Assembly (NCBI GenBank): GCA_918026815.1
Contig: CAKJVC010000006.1
Location: 62,001-126,000 of the forward strand
Reading direction: 5' to 3'
Origin: Chalara sp. BL73
Lineage: Eukaryota; Ascomycota; Leotiomycetes; Helotiales
DNA: 64,000 nt
Part shown: in pieces, positions 22,343 to 32,688 of the stretch
Position numbering within the stretch: the stretch's first letter is position 1
Layout: every line of letters starts with the position of its first letter
Notes under the pieces: generated by a model
Database searches by the model: none
Told to the model about the DNA's origin: nothing
Seen by the model: only the letters and a program-made list of their open reading frames with translations
Program-made: the position numbers and the translations under genes

Positions 22343-22774
22343 CATTCCTTTGACCCATCACTGCTCGTAACCGGGAATATCCAGCAGGATATCACGAATG
22401 CCCGTCGCCAAAATTCACTTTGCGACCATACCACTCCTTTCCTTTCCCATCTTTCGCTCTGAACAGCGTCCCACTACCTACTCTCCCTTCCTTGATTTCT
22501 CTAACCTCACAATCTCTGCATCGACAAACGTATTCGTCGAATAATACGTTAGCAGGTGCGATTTCGCGTTGTCGCGGAACTCGATTGGGGATGCGTGGTC
22601 CCATGTTACGACATTGTGCATATGAGAAGTAGGCGCGTTGCGGAAGGTTTCTGAGAATATCAGGCATGACACTTGAAGATGTGAGAGAGTTGTTGCGGCG
22701 GCGGGACCTGCTAGCCCAGCGCCCAGGATAAGAACGTCGATGGGAGAAAGTGCGGATGTGTTTGGTGTGGACAT
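22343..22774 (-). pseudogene. Broken thioredoxin-reductase-like flavoprotein (GliT-type), N-terminal part
   Basis: Starts with an ATG at 22774. The first frame holds an FAD-binding Rossmann motif (VLILGAGLAGPAAA) and the block THMHNVVTWDH-like SHMHNVVTWDHASP, typical of fungal thioredoxin-reductase-like FAD enzymes found in secondary metabolism. The frame then shifts near 22480 to continue as LFRAKDGKGKEWYGRKV, shifts again near 22400 to reach ATGIRDILLDIPGYEQ, and meets a TGA where Cys is usual before WVKGM. Similarity ends near 22343, so the C-terminal half with the CxxC region and NADPH domain is gone. Two frameshifts, one stop and a truncation make this a relic. No restored protein is offered. 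Confidence 0.75.
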
Positions 22775-24261
22775 GCTTAATGATTTTCGTTTGGCAGTGT
22801 AAAAGTACCAATAATCCTGAAAGAGCCAGAAGTAAGCAACAATCCCTTGATTATTTGTTGGTTCTGATGTGGAGTGGAAAATATATCTCATGAGACAGCA
22901 CAGTATTGAGAAATAGGTACATAAGTATCTCTCATTTAGCAGGTTCTAGGACTCTTGCGCGCATTCTAAGTTCACCAGGACCGCTACCCGGCCGGCTATC
23001 CCACATAATATGATTGGAGAATGTTCACGGTCACCGTCAACAGTTGGATCCGATTCGTCTTGATGTAGTTGGAAACCACAAAGCTTAGAGACATGTAAGC
23101 ATCGCTAAACCTGAATGAGAATTTTACGTGAAGTGCGTTCAGTTTTGCGCTTGCAGTAACGGATCATTCGAATCTGTTAAAGCAAAAAAAATCGATATGT
23201 ACGTGAGGAAAACGTGACAGGTGCATCAAGGGACTACAAGCCAGACTCATTAAATTTGCATGAGAATATTACATCAAGCGGTGTAGCACGTGGACCTATA
23301 CCCTCATCTCTCTTTTTCTCTATATCCGTGCTATCTAATTTCCTGGGCATATACTAATTCTTTCAACTCTACCACAAACTCCTTGAAGCTTTCAGAAATT
23401 TCCTTCCCATTCATTATTTTTGCGGCGTAATCCTGGCTATATTTAGTGACCAAGAACCTCCTGTACATACCTTACCGATACGATGACGAGATATTTCAGG
23501 ATGAGTTCAAACTTGGTGTATTGGTAAGTCTCCCACACGAAATGGCAATGTTGAATGCTAGAAATCTTGTTTGAACTATGGCGAAACGAGGGGACTGTTG
23601 CTGCGACTTCAGCAAGTTTAGCATGCCTGTAGATTGACTATCATGCAAAATCGAATAGGTAATATGGTAGCCCATGTGGAGGTCTATTGCCGGATTTTGG
23701 AATCGTAAGGAGGAACATATTAGCGGGAGATTACCGATGTGGGAGGTACTGAGAAAGGCGGTTGTAGCAGAGGATTGGACCCACTACCAAGAAAGCCCTG
23801 TTGACGGTAAGTATGAAAGAGCTGGAAATTCAAGGCATAGCCTGTGAACTTCGGATCATCCTCCTTCTGAACGTAGTCTTTAGGTAATTTGTGCAAGGTT
23901 CTCGGAGTGGTAACAGACACAATGCTAAACTAGACACGGGAGCTTCAAGTTATCACTTGATATCTCATAAGTGAGATGTATCTAGAGCTTTATCAGCTAG
24001 TCTAGTGTAGTGCATCTGAGCAAATTTGTTGAAAGAGATTTGGGAATCTTGCAAAACCGAGAGTGAAATAAAGATATTGATAGAAAAAGTAATAGGGGTA
24101 ATAACGCCGATGAATATGCCCCCAATATGCTAGCGCCTGCAATACTCCAGCTTGAAAGTCCTTTAGAACGCCAATATGTAAAGATTTTGGATATGTACAA
24201 AAAAAACACAATGAAATGTACAGAAAGAGACATATGAGATATACTCAGAGCACTCACGCAT
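22775..24261. other. Intergenic with a possible coding relic at 23507-23920 (-)
   Basis: On the reverse strand, 23920-23720 reads as a compositionally protein-like frame (contains KLPKDYVQKEDDPKFTGY and FHTYRQQGFLGSGSNPLL). Another frame near 23715-23507 (contains LHMGYHITYSILHDSQ) follows, with possible GTAATC...CAATAG splice signals between them. I could not join them in phase nor recognise a family. It may be a decayed gene next to FAS beta. The remaining sequence shows no gene. Confidence 0.3.
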
Positions 24262-27200
24262 CTACCTTCTGGTTTCATATCCATCCCAATTCTTCAAAAC
24301 CTTATCAATATATTCACTTCCCGTGACACTTTTCAGCTCCTCGAAGTCCGCCTTTTGAATGCCAAATGGCTTGCCCGTGATATTGGGGATCCATTTCCCT
24401 ACCAACTTGCTCGCATCCACTTTCTCTTTCTTGATCATGCCTCGCAGGAAGTTTCTGTATGAAGCAATGTTCTTTTCCAAGAAGGAGGAGTGGAATGGGA
24501 CGTCAATTTGCTTCAACGGCACAGTTGCTGGGCCGCGTTCATAGTCAAGAGGTTTTGGTTTTGCTTCTGTTGCCACAGCCAATGTGCTAATCAGCGATGT
24601 GTAGTCTGTGGTAGACAGTTTAGAAGGGCTGATTCGTTTTGCAATCAAGTGGTTGGCAAGATCCGTGATGAGAGATAACGCTCGAATTTCTCCAGCGCAG
24701 ATATACTGCATATCCCTAATATTGAAATTCACAATCTCAACTAACCATCCTGTCTGGTCCCCAATTCGATCCACCATATCTCTCAAGGCAGTTTCATCGC
24801 AGGTTGGGATTTTGCTTGGATTGATGGCACACATGGAATATTCGGAACGGCCATTTTCATCTCGATCCACATTCAATTGCATTGCGAGTCCACGAAAGAA
24901 TGTGATGGCGACAGGGACCTCGATAGGCAAAATACCACCTCCAAGAGCTGCAAGGGCAGAGTATTCGCCGAGAGAGTGGCCAGCGAAAGAGGCATCCGGA
25001 GCCACGAGACCTTTGGAGGCCATATCCTCGAATAGTGCAATCTCCATAAGGGTAAGTGCAGGTTGAGTGAATTGTGTAGCTGAAAGAAGTCCAATGGGAG
25101 AGCGGAAAGTGTACGATTTGGAGCGAAGGGTGATCTCTGGTAGGAGCCGAGTAGTTATGGGGGTGCCATCTGGAAGGGTTGCGTCTTGGCTTAGGTTCAT
25201 GTAGTTTTGACGTATACGTTTGCCTTTGGGTCCACCAAAATGGATGGTCAGCTCTTTTGGATCGTTCTTAACGATGTGGGTAAGTGTGAAGCCGAAAGTC
25301 TCCATAAAATAGTTGTCAGCTCTATCCCATACTGCTCGAGCAACTGGACTATGGTCGCGCAAGTCCATTCCCATTCCTTTTCTCTGGGATCCCTGACCGG
25401 TGAAGATATATGCGGATACCGGCTGATCCACCTGACATTCACCTATAAGCACCAATTCACTTGTTGCTGCTTTTCGAGCTTCGACATTGATTAGTTTCCT
25501 GCCATTGATCATCGCAACGTGCTGAAATTGGACAGTAAGCTCGTCATTTGGCAATATCATGCCGACAAAGCTCGCATTCCAATTACGTACTCGGCCAGCA
25601 TGATCATCAGCTGCCTCGAGAAGAGATCGCACCGCTGCACTTGTCCACATCCCGTGGGTAATAGTGCCTGGCAGATTGGAATATTGTGCGAAAACGTGAG
25701 ATACATGGATGGGGTTCGTATCACCGGAAGCATCAGCATATACCTCGTTGGATGCAGGTGCGATAAGAGAGTGAGATTCTCCACTCTCGCACTTAATCTG
25801 AATCGGATTCTTGAGAGCGACAGGTTGCTCAATGGCCGTGCCGAAACGCACAAGATAATCCATAACTTCGTTACTTGCGACATCCCCGGCTTTGTACTTG
25901 ATAGATCCAACACGAATAGCATGTTGTGATGGTCTTTGTAGCAAGACTTCTCCCGTGGTGCTGATGAGATCGTATGATGCCTTTCCATTGAAATAACCCT
26001 TTGTAGACAGGCGGAACTCAAGGCTTTGGTCAATAAGCTCGGTTTCGGGACATTCGATATCAAGTTGTAGCCACGGCTTGGAAGTCAAGATAGCAATATC
26101 CTTCGCACTAGGCAATTTAACTTTATAAGGCACTTCCTGTTTGGTCTCAAACGTCCCGTCGAAGGACAGATACTTTCCTCTAAAAAGAAAGCGAGAGACA
26201 ACCTCAATAACTGGCATGTTTTGTCGCATAATCATTCCAGAAACCTCCACCATGCGACCTGACTCTTGGTTTACTACAGCAGTGACTCTGGATATCGAAA
26301 ATACAGCGTCGCCTGCTATAAGGGGAGATGCTCCTGGTACCATCTTGAATGCGTTTGAAAGATGCACAAGCTCTAAAAGATTGCCGTCCAAGGTTTCGCA
26401 AAAGAGTGGTTTGGTCATGGCTTTCCAAGCAATTACAATAGCATAGTCGATAGGTGCAACAATCTGTGTCCCAGCACGTCCTGCTGATGATTCTCCACTG
26501 TATCCGATGGAGTGAGCAAACTTTTGAATGGACTCTGGAGTGATAGTCACCGCATCGCCTGTGAAAACTTGGGATGCGTCTACACTAGAATCGTATGAAC
26601 TATCTGACCCAAACCAAGTCTGCCAATAGAATTGCCTAACTTTCTCCTTGCGATCAAGAAGAACCTCATGAAGAGGCGTGACCCCCACCATTGGATTGAA
26701 AGTGAAATGGATAGGCAAGGCAGTGCTTCCGCTTGTTGGTGAAGGGCGACTCCAGAGACACAAGAGGACTTTGTTGTTCTTGAATCCTACGCTTGCAATA
26801 GTCACGTATTCGCCTCGCTCAGTGCATGGCTTCTTGAGGGCAACAAATCCGTTGACAGGATCGTTGGGATTTGAGATCTCGACAATTTGTCCTGGGACTG
26901 GGACAAAGATGTCCTTGACCGGATTTGGTTGATATCGGTTGCCTCTCATGACAGAGTCTGAAAGGAATAAAATCTCGCGCCAATTTCGCCTGGATCCTGC
27001 AAGTAGATGGAGCCATGAATCGGTTACAGGCAAGTCAGAATCGGCTAAGGGAACACGATACACGTGTTTCTCCTCCGTCTCTGACACAGTCCACTTGTGG
27101 AACTTCGAGATGGCATCCAATGTTGACGCCTTGTTTCCTCGCCTCGTCCAAGAAAGAGTCGCGCTTGGTGCTACTGAAATCAAGTCGCACTGATCAGCAG

Positions 27201-30200
27201 TCAAGCGGTTGATATGGCCATGGTTGATTCGATCCATAATGGTTTGGATGGTCTCGTCTATGCTTATGGAATATTTTGCAGCGACCGGCCCATGTAAGAT
27301 ACAGGTTCTTTCTACGTCCTGATCAACAACAGCGTCCAAGTTTTCAGATTGCCAGAGAGAATCCTTTTTGAAGTATGTTTCGAAATTCTCATCTAGAATA
27401 GGAATGAAGGGAACTGGCTTTTGACCACGGCGACGACAAAGCTGCAAAAAGTATTCAACATCTTGCGAGCTGATTAATTGATCCCGAGCTTTTGGATAGT
27501 CATTGAAAACAAGGTCGAGAATCTGTTGCGGAAGATCTCGGCTTGTGGTGATTCTTATTCGAAGCGAGGATTCTTTGGATCTGCTGAATCGCTCTTCGAT
27601 GCGTCTAATAAAATCTAGAGTAAATTTCTCATAGGATGAATCGATCCACTCCCATTCTCCCGCTCGATTTACCAGCAGAAGGTTGATAGTACGACTCAAG
27701 ATTTCCTCATAGGTCATGTCATCTAATTCCACTGGTTGTCCGTCAGAATCTTTTCCGAACCAGACTCGCTGAAAGTCAGCATTCAGCTTATTTACTATGT
27801 GCTTCTGATGCTTCTTAAGAGCCTCGAGGCGAAGTATTGATGGAAGCTTGAAAATCATCTGATCCATTTCAGACCAGAATTTAGCGCCGCGAGTAGCTAA
27901 CATATGGATTGGTTCGCCCATCTCTGAGATGACCGTTACGACACCCCCAGCGCCATTTGGCCCTTTGTAGGTCTTCTCCCATTCATGCTCGGGGACGCCA
28001 GGAGTGTTAACAATGGCAATTTTCGCAGCATGGCTAGTGTGTGCTTCTTTTGCAACCATTAATCGACTTCCAAACAAGCACCCATCGAAGGGCATCTTCT
28101 GGTGGCCGAACTTCATAGACCAGTCCCCAGTCATATACGGATACGTGTCGTCTGGACCTCCAAAACCACTTCCAGCAACCAGTATCAAGTTTGGGCATTG
28201 ACGGATTGCCCCATATGTTGCCAGGATAGGCTCATGGAAATCTTCATAAGAATGATGACCACCTCCACGTCCACCTGTCCACTGGAGAATAACAGGAAAT
28301 GTTGGGTTGGCCTTGGCAATACTAATCACTGCCTCAATAGCAGTAGTTGACCCCGGCTTGAAAGAGATATGCTTTAGACCAATCGACTTAATATAGCTTT
28401 CTGCAATCTCAGGTGAAGGAATACCGGCGCCAATCGTAAGCCCATCAATGGGGACACCCTGAGATCGAAGTCTGGCTAAAAGTGGTATCTGCCATGCGAT
28501 GGCCTGAGGGCTTGCATAGATCACGTTTATTGTGACTCCCCGACCGACTGGGATAGCCTCCTCGAGCTTCAGCAGAGCAGCCTCAAGGTCTGCAGGTTTA
28601 TGATAACCACCAGCTGCCAGCTCAATATGGTAGCCAGCATTCATTGCCGCTGCGACAAAGTCCCAGGCAACTGTTGTAGGTGTCATACCACCAATAATAT
28701 AAGGCGGAAGGCCCAAAACTCGGGAGAGTTTGGTATCAACCAAACTCCCAATTGGCGTCTGAATCAGTCGGGGAGCGAAAGCTTTTGTCCAGTCGCAACC
28801 ATAGACGATGTTATTAGAATGACGTGTGAAGAGCTCGGGCCGATACCCAACGTTGGCACTTGGTCCATCCTGTCTATCTGCAAGAATAGTACGAACGCCA
28901 CAGCCATCTTTGTTGCGGCTGGTAAGCATTCCAATACCGGAGGCTCCCCCAGGTCCAAATTCCAGGATATGAGTAGCATCCCTAAACTTAGTTGCCAAAG
29001 ACCAATCGACCACTTCTTCCGTGATCATACGAACCATGTCCGGAACAATATTACTGTCAGACCGACTGAGGTCTTGGCCAGTTGCCGGATGGTACACTGA
29101 TATCCGCAGACTCCGGCCGGTGATAATGATATCTTTCACGTCGTCCAGAATTAAAGCAGTAGCAGGCTCGAGATATTTGCTGTGAAATGGCGCAGTGATC
29201 GGAAGGAAGGAATGCGAGAATACTGGTTTTCGTTTGGAGAAAGGTAATTTTGCTTGGCTGATTCCAAATGCAGCCTTTAATTGCCTCAGCTTCACGCTCA
29301 ACCCATATAGAGACTTTGGTGGCCCGGCAATCACAAAATTCTGTGAGTTGTTTATTAAGGCGATAGATACCTGCTCCGATGCCGGGAAGTATGCGTTGGC
29401 AGCGTCGACTTGTTCCTGGACCCTTGACTGTGCCAAGTCACGAACACTTAACATCGGGGTTGGAACTCCTTCTCCTTGTTCTACAGAATCTTTGATCATT
29501 GCTTGCGAGAGCATAGTCTGTGGATACACCTGTTGACTGCGTACACCAATCCAAAACAGCGTTATGATAGCTAGATGAGATATGGCCTCGAAAGAGTCCC
29601 AAGAGTCGGCTGCGGCTGTTACCACTGCAGCTATGATGCCTTGAGAGTGGCCACTCGCCCCACTCAGATGTCGCCTAAACGTGCATGGGGTCTCAACTGC
29701 GACTTTACATGCGACCATATAGTTCAGGAGTTGTAGTAAACCGATTAATGGAAAACTGTGCGGTGCTGAGATGAGAGTTTCAGGCGCGGGCGTTGTTTCT
29801 GGTAGCCGAAGCCATGTCAAGATATCCAGTGGATGTGAGAAGGTCTCTCGACACCTCTCATCCTTGGATAGGGTTGAAAGGAGCTCTGCTGATGATGTAA
29901 GAAATTCTGCGACTAGGTGTGTATATGTTGAGTACAGCTTGCGGATATCGTCGAAGTAAGTGGAGGTATTACCCTGGCCTCCGAAAATTGTGTAGAGGTT
30001 AACACTTCCCTCGTCTGCTGCTCTGAGCAAGGCAGGTATCCTCGAGTCTGGATCCCGTTGAACAATGTCACAAGCTCTGTAGTAGATACCGATGATGTCT
30101 TCATTGATCGAAGCCACGTCCTCCTCGTTGGCCAGACAGTGAACATCATCTTGAAGGAGGTACCTCTGCTCAAAGGCAACGAGCACTATGGTAAGGATCT

Positions 30201-30495
30201 CTGAGTCAAGAACATGCTTCTTGGCGTCTGTAATGAATCGAATGAACTTTACTATAAGACCAAGTAATGTCTGTGGCGTGCCTTGGGTCTCATAGAGTTT
30301 GGTGTATTGCTGGATGAGTTGTGACGACCGGGCATGAAGGGTGCTAGGAATCCTGAAGGAGAAATCTAATCCTGCGAGATGAATGGATGCAGTGACGGTG
30401 GAGGAAGCGCGACTACTATAAGTCTGGGGAGGTGATGCGCATGGTGTTGTGAAAGGAGTGTCTGACAAGAATGAAATTTCGGATGAGGAGGACAT
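24262..30495 (-). CDS. Type I fatty acid synthase beta subunit
   Basis: Beta chain of fungal FAS, one uninterrupted exon of 2077 aa, the usual length. Domains in order: acetyltransferase with GHSQG (Ser284); enoyl reductase with GGMTPTTVAWDFVAA near 600 and the FMN-site GGRGGGHHSYEDFH and GSGFGG blocks; dehydratase with SGDTNPIHVSHVF near 1593 and NLPGTITHGMW; malonyl/palmitoyl transferase with AGHSLGEYSALAAL near 1838 and a C-terminal helix. All catalytic signatures that I know are present, so the subunit should be functional. Start at 30495 is the first ATG of the frame and gives a Ser-rich leader as in other FAS beta proteins. Same strand as FAS alpha but 7.7 kb upstream of it, unlike adjacent divergent arrangements. 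Not a housekeeping-type pair if the PPT-less alpha is its partner; partnership is inferred from linkage. Confidence 0.95.
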   Translation of the reverse strand: MSSSSEISFLSDTPFTTPCASPPQTYSSRASSTVTASIHLAGLDFSFRIPSTLHARSSQLIQQYTKLYETQGTPQTLLGLIVKFIRFITDAKKHVLDSEILTIVLVAFEQRYLLQDDVHCLANEEDVASINEDIIGIYYRACDIVQRDPDSRIPALLRAADEGSVNLYTIFGGQGNTSTYFDDIRKLYSTYTHLVAEFLTSSAELLSTLSKDERCRETFSHPLDILTWLRLPETTPAPETLISAPHSFPLIGLLQLLNYMVACKVAVETPCTFRRHLSGASGHSQGIIAAVVTAAADSWDSFEAISHLAIITLFWIGVRSQQVYPQTMLSQAMIKDSVEQGEGVPTPMLSVRDLAQSRVQEQVDAANAYFPASEQVSIALINNSQNFVIAGPPKSLYGLSVKLRQLKAAFGISQAKLPFSKRKPVFSHSFLPITAPFHSKYLEPATALILDDVKDIIITGRSLRISVYHPATGQDLSRSDSNIVPDMVRMITEEVVDWSLATKFRDATHILEFGPGGASGIGMLTSRNKDGCGVRTILADRQDGPSANVGYRPELFTRHSNNIVYGCDWTKAFAPRLIQTPIGSLVDTKLSRVLGLPPYIIGGMTPTTVAWDFVAAAMNAGYHIELAAGGYHKPADLEAALLKLEEAIPVGRGVTINVIYASPQAIAWQIPLLARLRSQGVPIDGLTIGAGIPSPEIAESYIKSIGLKHISFKPGSTTAIEAVISIAKANPTFPVILQWTGGRGGGHHSYEDFHEPILATYGAIRQCPNLILVAGSGFGGPDDTYPYMTGDWSMKFGHQKMPFDGCLFGSRLMVAKEAHTSHAAKIAIVNTPGVPEHEWEKTYKGPNGAGGVVTVISEMGEPIHMLATRGAKFWSEMDQMIFKLPSILRLEALKKHQKHIVNKLNADFQRVWFGKDSDGQPVELDDMTYEEILSRTINLLLVNRAGEWEWIDSSYEKFTLDFIRRIEERFSRSKESSLRIRITTSRDLPQQILDLVFNDYPKARDQLISSQDVEYFLQLCRRRGQKPVPFIPILDENFETYFKKDSLWQSENLDAVVDQDVERTCILHGPVAAKYSISIDETIQTIMDRINHGHINRLTADQCDLISVAPSATLSWTRRGNKASTLDAISKFHKWTVSETEEKHVYRVPLADSDLPVTDSWLHLLAGSRRNWREILFLSDSVMRGNRYQPNPVKDIFVPVPGQIVEISNPNDPVNGFVALKKPCTERGEYVTIASVGFKNNKVLLCLWSRPSPTSGSTALPIHFTFNPMVGVTPLHEVLLDRKEKVRQFYWQTWFGSDSSYDSSVDASQVFTGDAVTITPESIQKFAHSIGYSGESSAGRAGTQIVAPIDYAIVIAWKAMTKPLFCETLDGNLLELVHLSNAFKMVPGASPLIAGDAVFSISRVTAVVNQESGRMVEVSGMIMRQNMPVIEVVSRFLFRGKYLSFDGTFETKQEVPYKVKLPSAKDIAILTSKPWLQLDIECPETELIDQSLEFRLSTKGYFNGKASYDLISTTGEVLLQRPSQHAIRVGSIKYKAGDVASNEVMDYLVRFGTAIEQPVALKNPIQIKCESGESHSLIAPASNEVYADASGDTNPIHVSHVFAQYSNLPGTITHGMWTSAAVRSLLEAADDHAGRVRNWNASFVGMILPNDELTVQFQHVAMINGRKLINVEARKAATSELVLIGECQVDQPVSAYIFTGQGSQRKGMGMDLRDHSPVARAVWDRADNYFMETFGFTLTHIVKNDPKELTIHFGGPKGKRIRQNYMNLSQDATLPDGTPITTRLLPEITLRSKSYTFRSPIGLLSATQFTQPALTLMEIALFEDMASKGLVAPDASFAGHSLGEYSALAALGGGILPIEVPVAITFFRGLAMQLNVDRDENGRSEYSMCAINPSKIPTCDETALRDMVDRIGDQTGWLVEIVNFNIRDMQYICAGEIRALSLITDLANHLIAKRISPSKLSTTDYTSLISTLAVATEAKPKPLDYERGPATVPLKQIDVPFHSSFLEKNIASYRNFLRGMIKKEKVDASKLVGKWIPNITGKPFGIQKADFEELKSVTGSEYIDKVLKNWDGYETRR

Positions 30496-31184
30496 GATGA
30501 CGACCTGCTACAGCGCGAAGGGCAGGTCCAATGGGATGTTAGATCAGATCATTGGTTAAGGTAGAATGCGTTGAAAAGTCACAACAGCAATAACATCAAT
30601 ATCGATTGAAGAATAGAGGATGGATGAGTCGGAGCAGCAGTTGGGGTGGTCGACACCAGATAAACTCAGTATAACTCAGCCTCCAACCCATGTGATCTGA
30701 GCAATGAGCGCGTCAGTGGGGACATCAACAAACAAAACAATGCGTTGATGGTACGGCATTGCAGCTTGAATTGGGGAATACATGGCTGAGGCTGATGATG
30801 GTCGAGGTTGAGGATCGAGGATTGAGGATGAGGCTCAAGGCAAATAGAAGGAATGCTGTGAAGGACTGATTTGGGGCAGAGATGGCCTACACTCGCGTAG
30901 CTGGCCAATTGAAGAGTAGAATTGGCGAAGGTGGATCCTGAACCTCGTGCTCCCATTGGCGAATTGATAGATACTCACATCAGCCACTCATCTAAATTTG
31001 GCATGGGATTCAGGATGCAGCTCAGCCTCCAACGGAAGAAGACCTTAACTGGAAAATACTTTACCTTTCATCGGCTTTGTCCTATCTCCATATCTAGGAT
31101 TGGTTGAGCTTGCAATGAGCCGCAAATAAGCAGGCGATTGATGATATGTTTCATCAATGGGAAAGGACGAGACGTGTTTTTTTT

Positions 31185-31194
31185 ATCACGTGAT
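31185..31194. promoter_or_regulatory. ATCACGTGAT palindrome upstream of FAS beta
   Basis: A perfect 10-bp palindrome centred on CACGTG, the core recognised by bHLH regulators, about 690 nt upstream of the FAS beta ATG. Yeast FAS genes respond to bHLH Ino2/Ino4, so a link is imaginable but unproven. The same decamer occurs at 60682-60691. Confidence 0.25.
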
Positions 31195-32466
31195 TGAGAA
31201 GGGGTTTGCTTGCTGAGTAATGTGCCAAGGAAGAAAAAAAAAAATGTATTCCAGGGGGCAAAGGGGGGCGGGGGAAATTTACTGTAACGGAGGAGTCCTC
31301 CCTCATCAAAACAACACAGCCCATAACCTCATTATGATAACCCCCATGAAAGAATTCTGTACAAGGGAAATCCGGTCATTTTGAAAATTGCATGGTTATC
31401 CACCTTCCCCTTTCATCCAACTCTCATCTTCCCAGAGCTGCCTGAGCGCATTTCAAGGGTCCTCCTACTGTACAGTATATGGGCCCGGTGTCTCGGCCTC
31501 GGCTAGAGGGGAGAAGGCACACAAAGGTTTCGTTTTGCGAGTTTCGAGTGTCTCACCTTACTGCGCCGTTGGGTTTCATATCCTAGAGCCTCAGCCAAAC
31601 TTCCATCAATCAAAAAATCTCCCACCAGATTCTCGGGTCCACAACAAGCGTCAAAAGGGGCCACATTTGATTGTCCTCCTGAAAGCTTAAGACATCAAAG
31701 GTTTCTGCTTCCAGGAGCCTCGAATACTTAATTTGCGAGCTGACGGCCATCCCCCACTACCCAATCCTCGAAAATGGACGAAAGTGAAATACGCGCTCCT
31801 TGGCAGAGATGAACTGCACAAGGAAGACGAAGAGAAGGTCGCATGGATTCTAGAAGGGATGAAATTATTATTTATTTATTTTACTAGGCAAGCCATTTGC
31901 CGATGGAAAAAATGATTTGGTTATTCGTTGTCGGCATATGCAGTGCTGGCAGTCCCTGAATTGTAGGAGTAATATTATGCGGCATGTCCTTTTAGGCCAT
32001 GAGGCAATTTCACCGCCATCATTATTCCCCTCGAAACATCACAACACCTCCGTAGGGCTATGACCAGACTCATAGGCGCGGCAGGGCCGGGACAGATTTT
32101 GGGAGTCCAGTGCAGGCCAAGCCAACGCATCATCTACTCTTCGGATAGTCAACCGTTAAGCGAGATCTCTTGTCTTGCCTGATCAGCTCACATCATTTCT
32201 ACTCCTGTCTCATGTCGAGATATGAACAGGCCAACAGACCCGCATCGCGCTCGTATACATCACTTAGAACTATCATATCCTTCTCCCCCTTGATGCAAAT
32301 CAACTCCACCCGCCGGTACCTTCAAGGATGCTTACAGACGACAGACATCAGACGATGCATTTCACCGTCTTCTAGCCGCGCTCCTCGATTCATCTTGGCA
32401 GTAGTCTGTTTGAGAGATCAGCATGGGTATGCTACAGTGCAGTACATCGTCCTCGGCGTGTGGTTG

Positions 32467-32473
32467 TATATAA
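32467..32473 (+). promoter_or_regulatory. TATA-box candidate for the Ala-rich secreted protein
   Basis: TATATAA lies about 216 nt upstream of the ATG at 32689 and is followed by a CT-rich leader, a common layout for highly expressed fungal genes. Confidence 0.45.
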
Positions 32474-32524
32474 CCTCAAGTCTCCCTCCCGTCCTTTTGC
32501 CTCCCTCATCCTCATCTACATTCT

Positions 32525-32544
32525 TTCAGTTCAGTTCAGTTCAG
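32525..32544. repeat. (TTCAG)4 microsatellite in the leader
   Basis: Four exact TTCAG units between the TATA-like element and the start codon of the Ala-rich protein gene, probably inside the 5' UTR. Confidence 0.85.
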
Positions 32545-32688
32545 TTTTAGCCTTTCGTTCAAGTTCAGTGAACTTTACATTCTTTACGATCCCTCTGCGA
32601 TTCTTCGAATTCCGGCCGGTCCAACTTTATCCATTCTCTTCACCAGAATTACATTACTATATTTCGAGGATACTACTATCAGTCAAAA

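Larger units (their letters stand above)
30496..32688. other. Intergenic between FAS beta and Ala-rich protein
   Basis: No gene supported. It holds the FAS beta 5' region, a G-rich tract near 31255-31276, and the 5' region of the gene at 32689. Open frames at 31388-31690 and 32170-32550 lack recognisable features. The sequence is less AT-rich than the 2-5 kb stretch and looks like ordinary promoter DNA. Confidence 0.4.
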
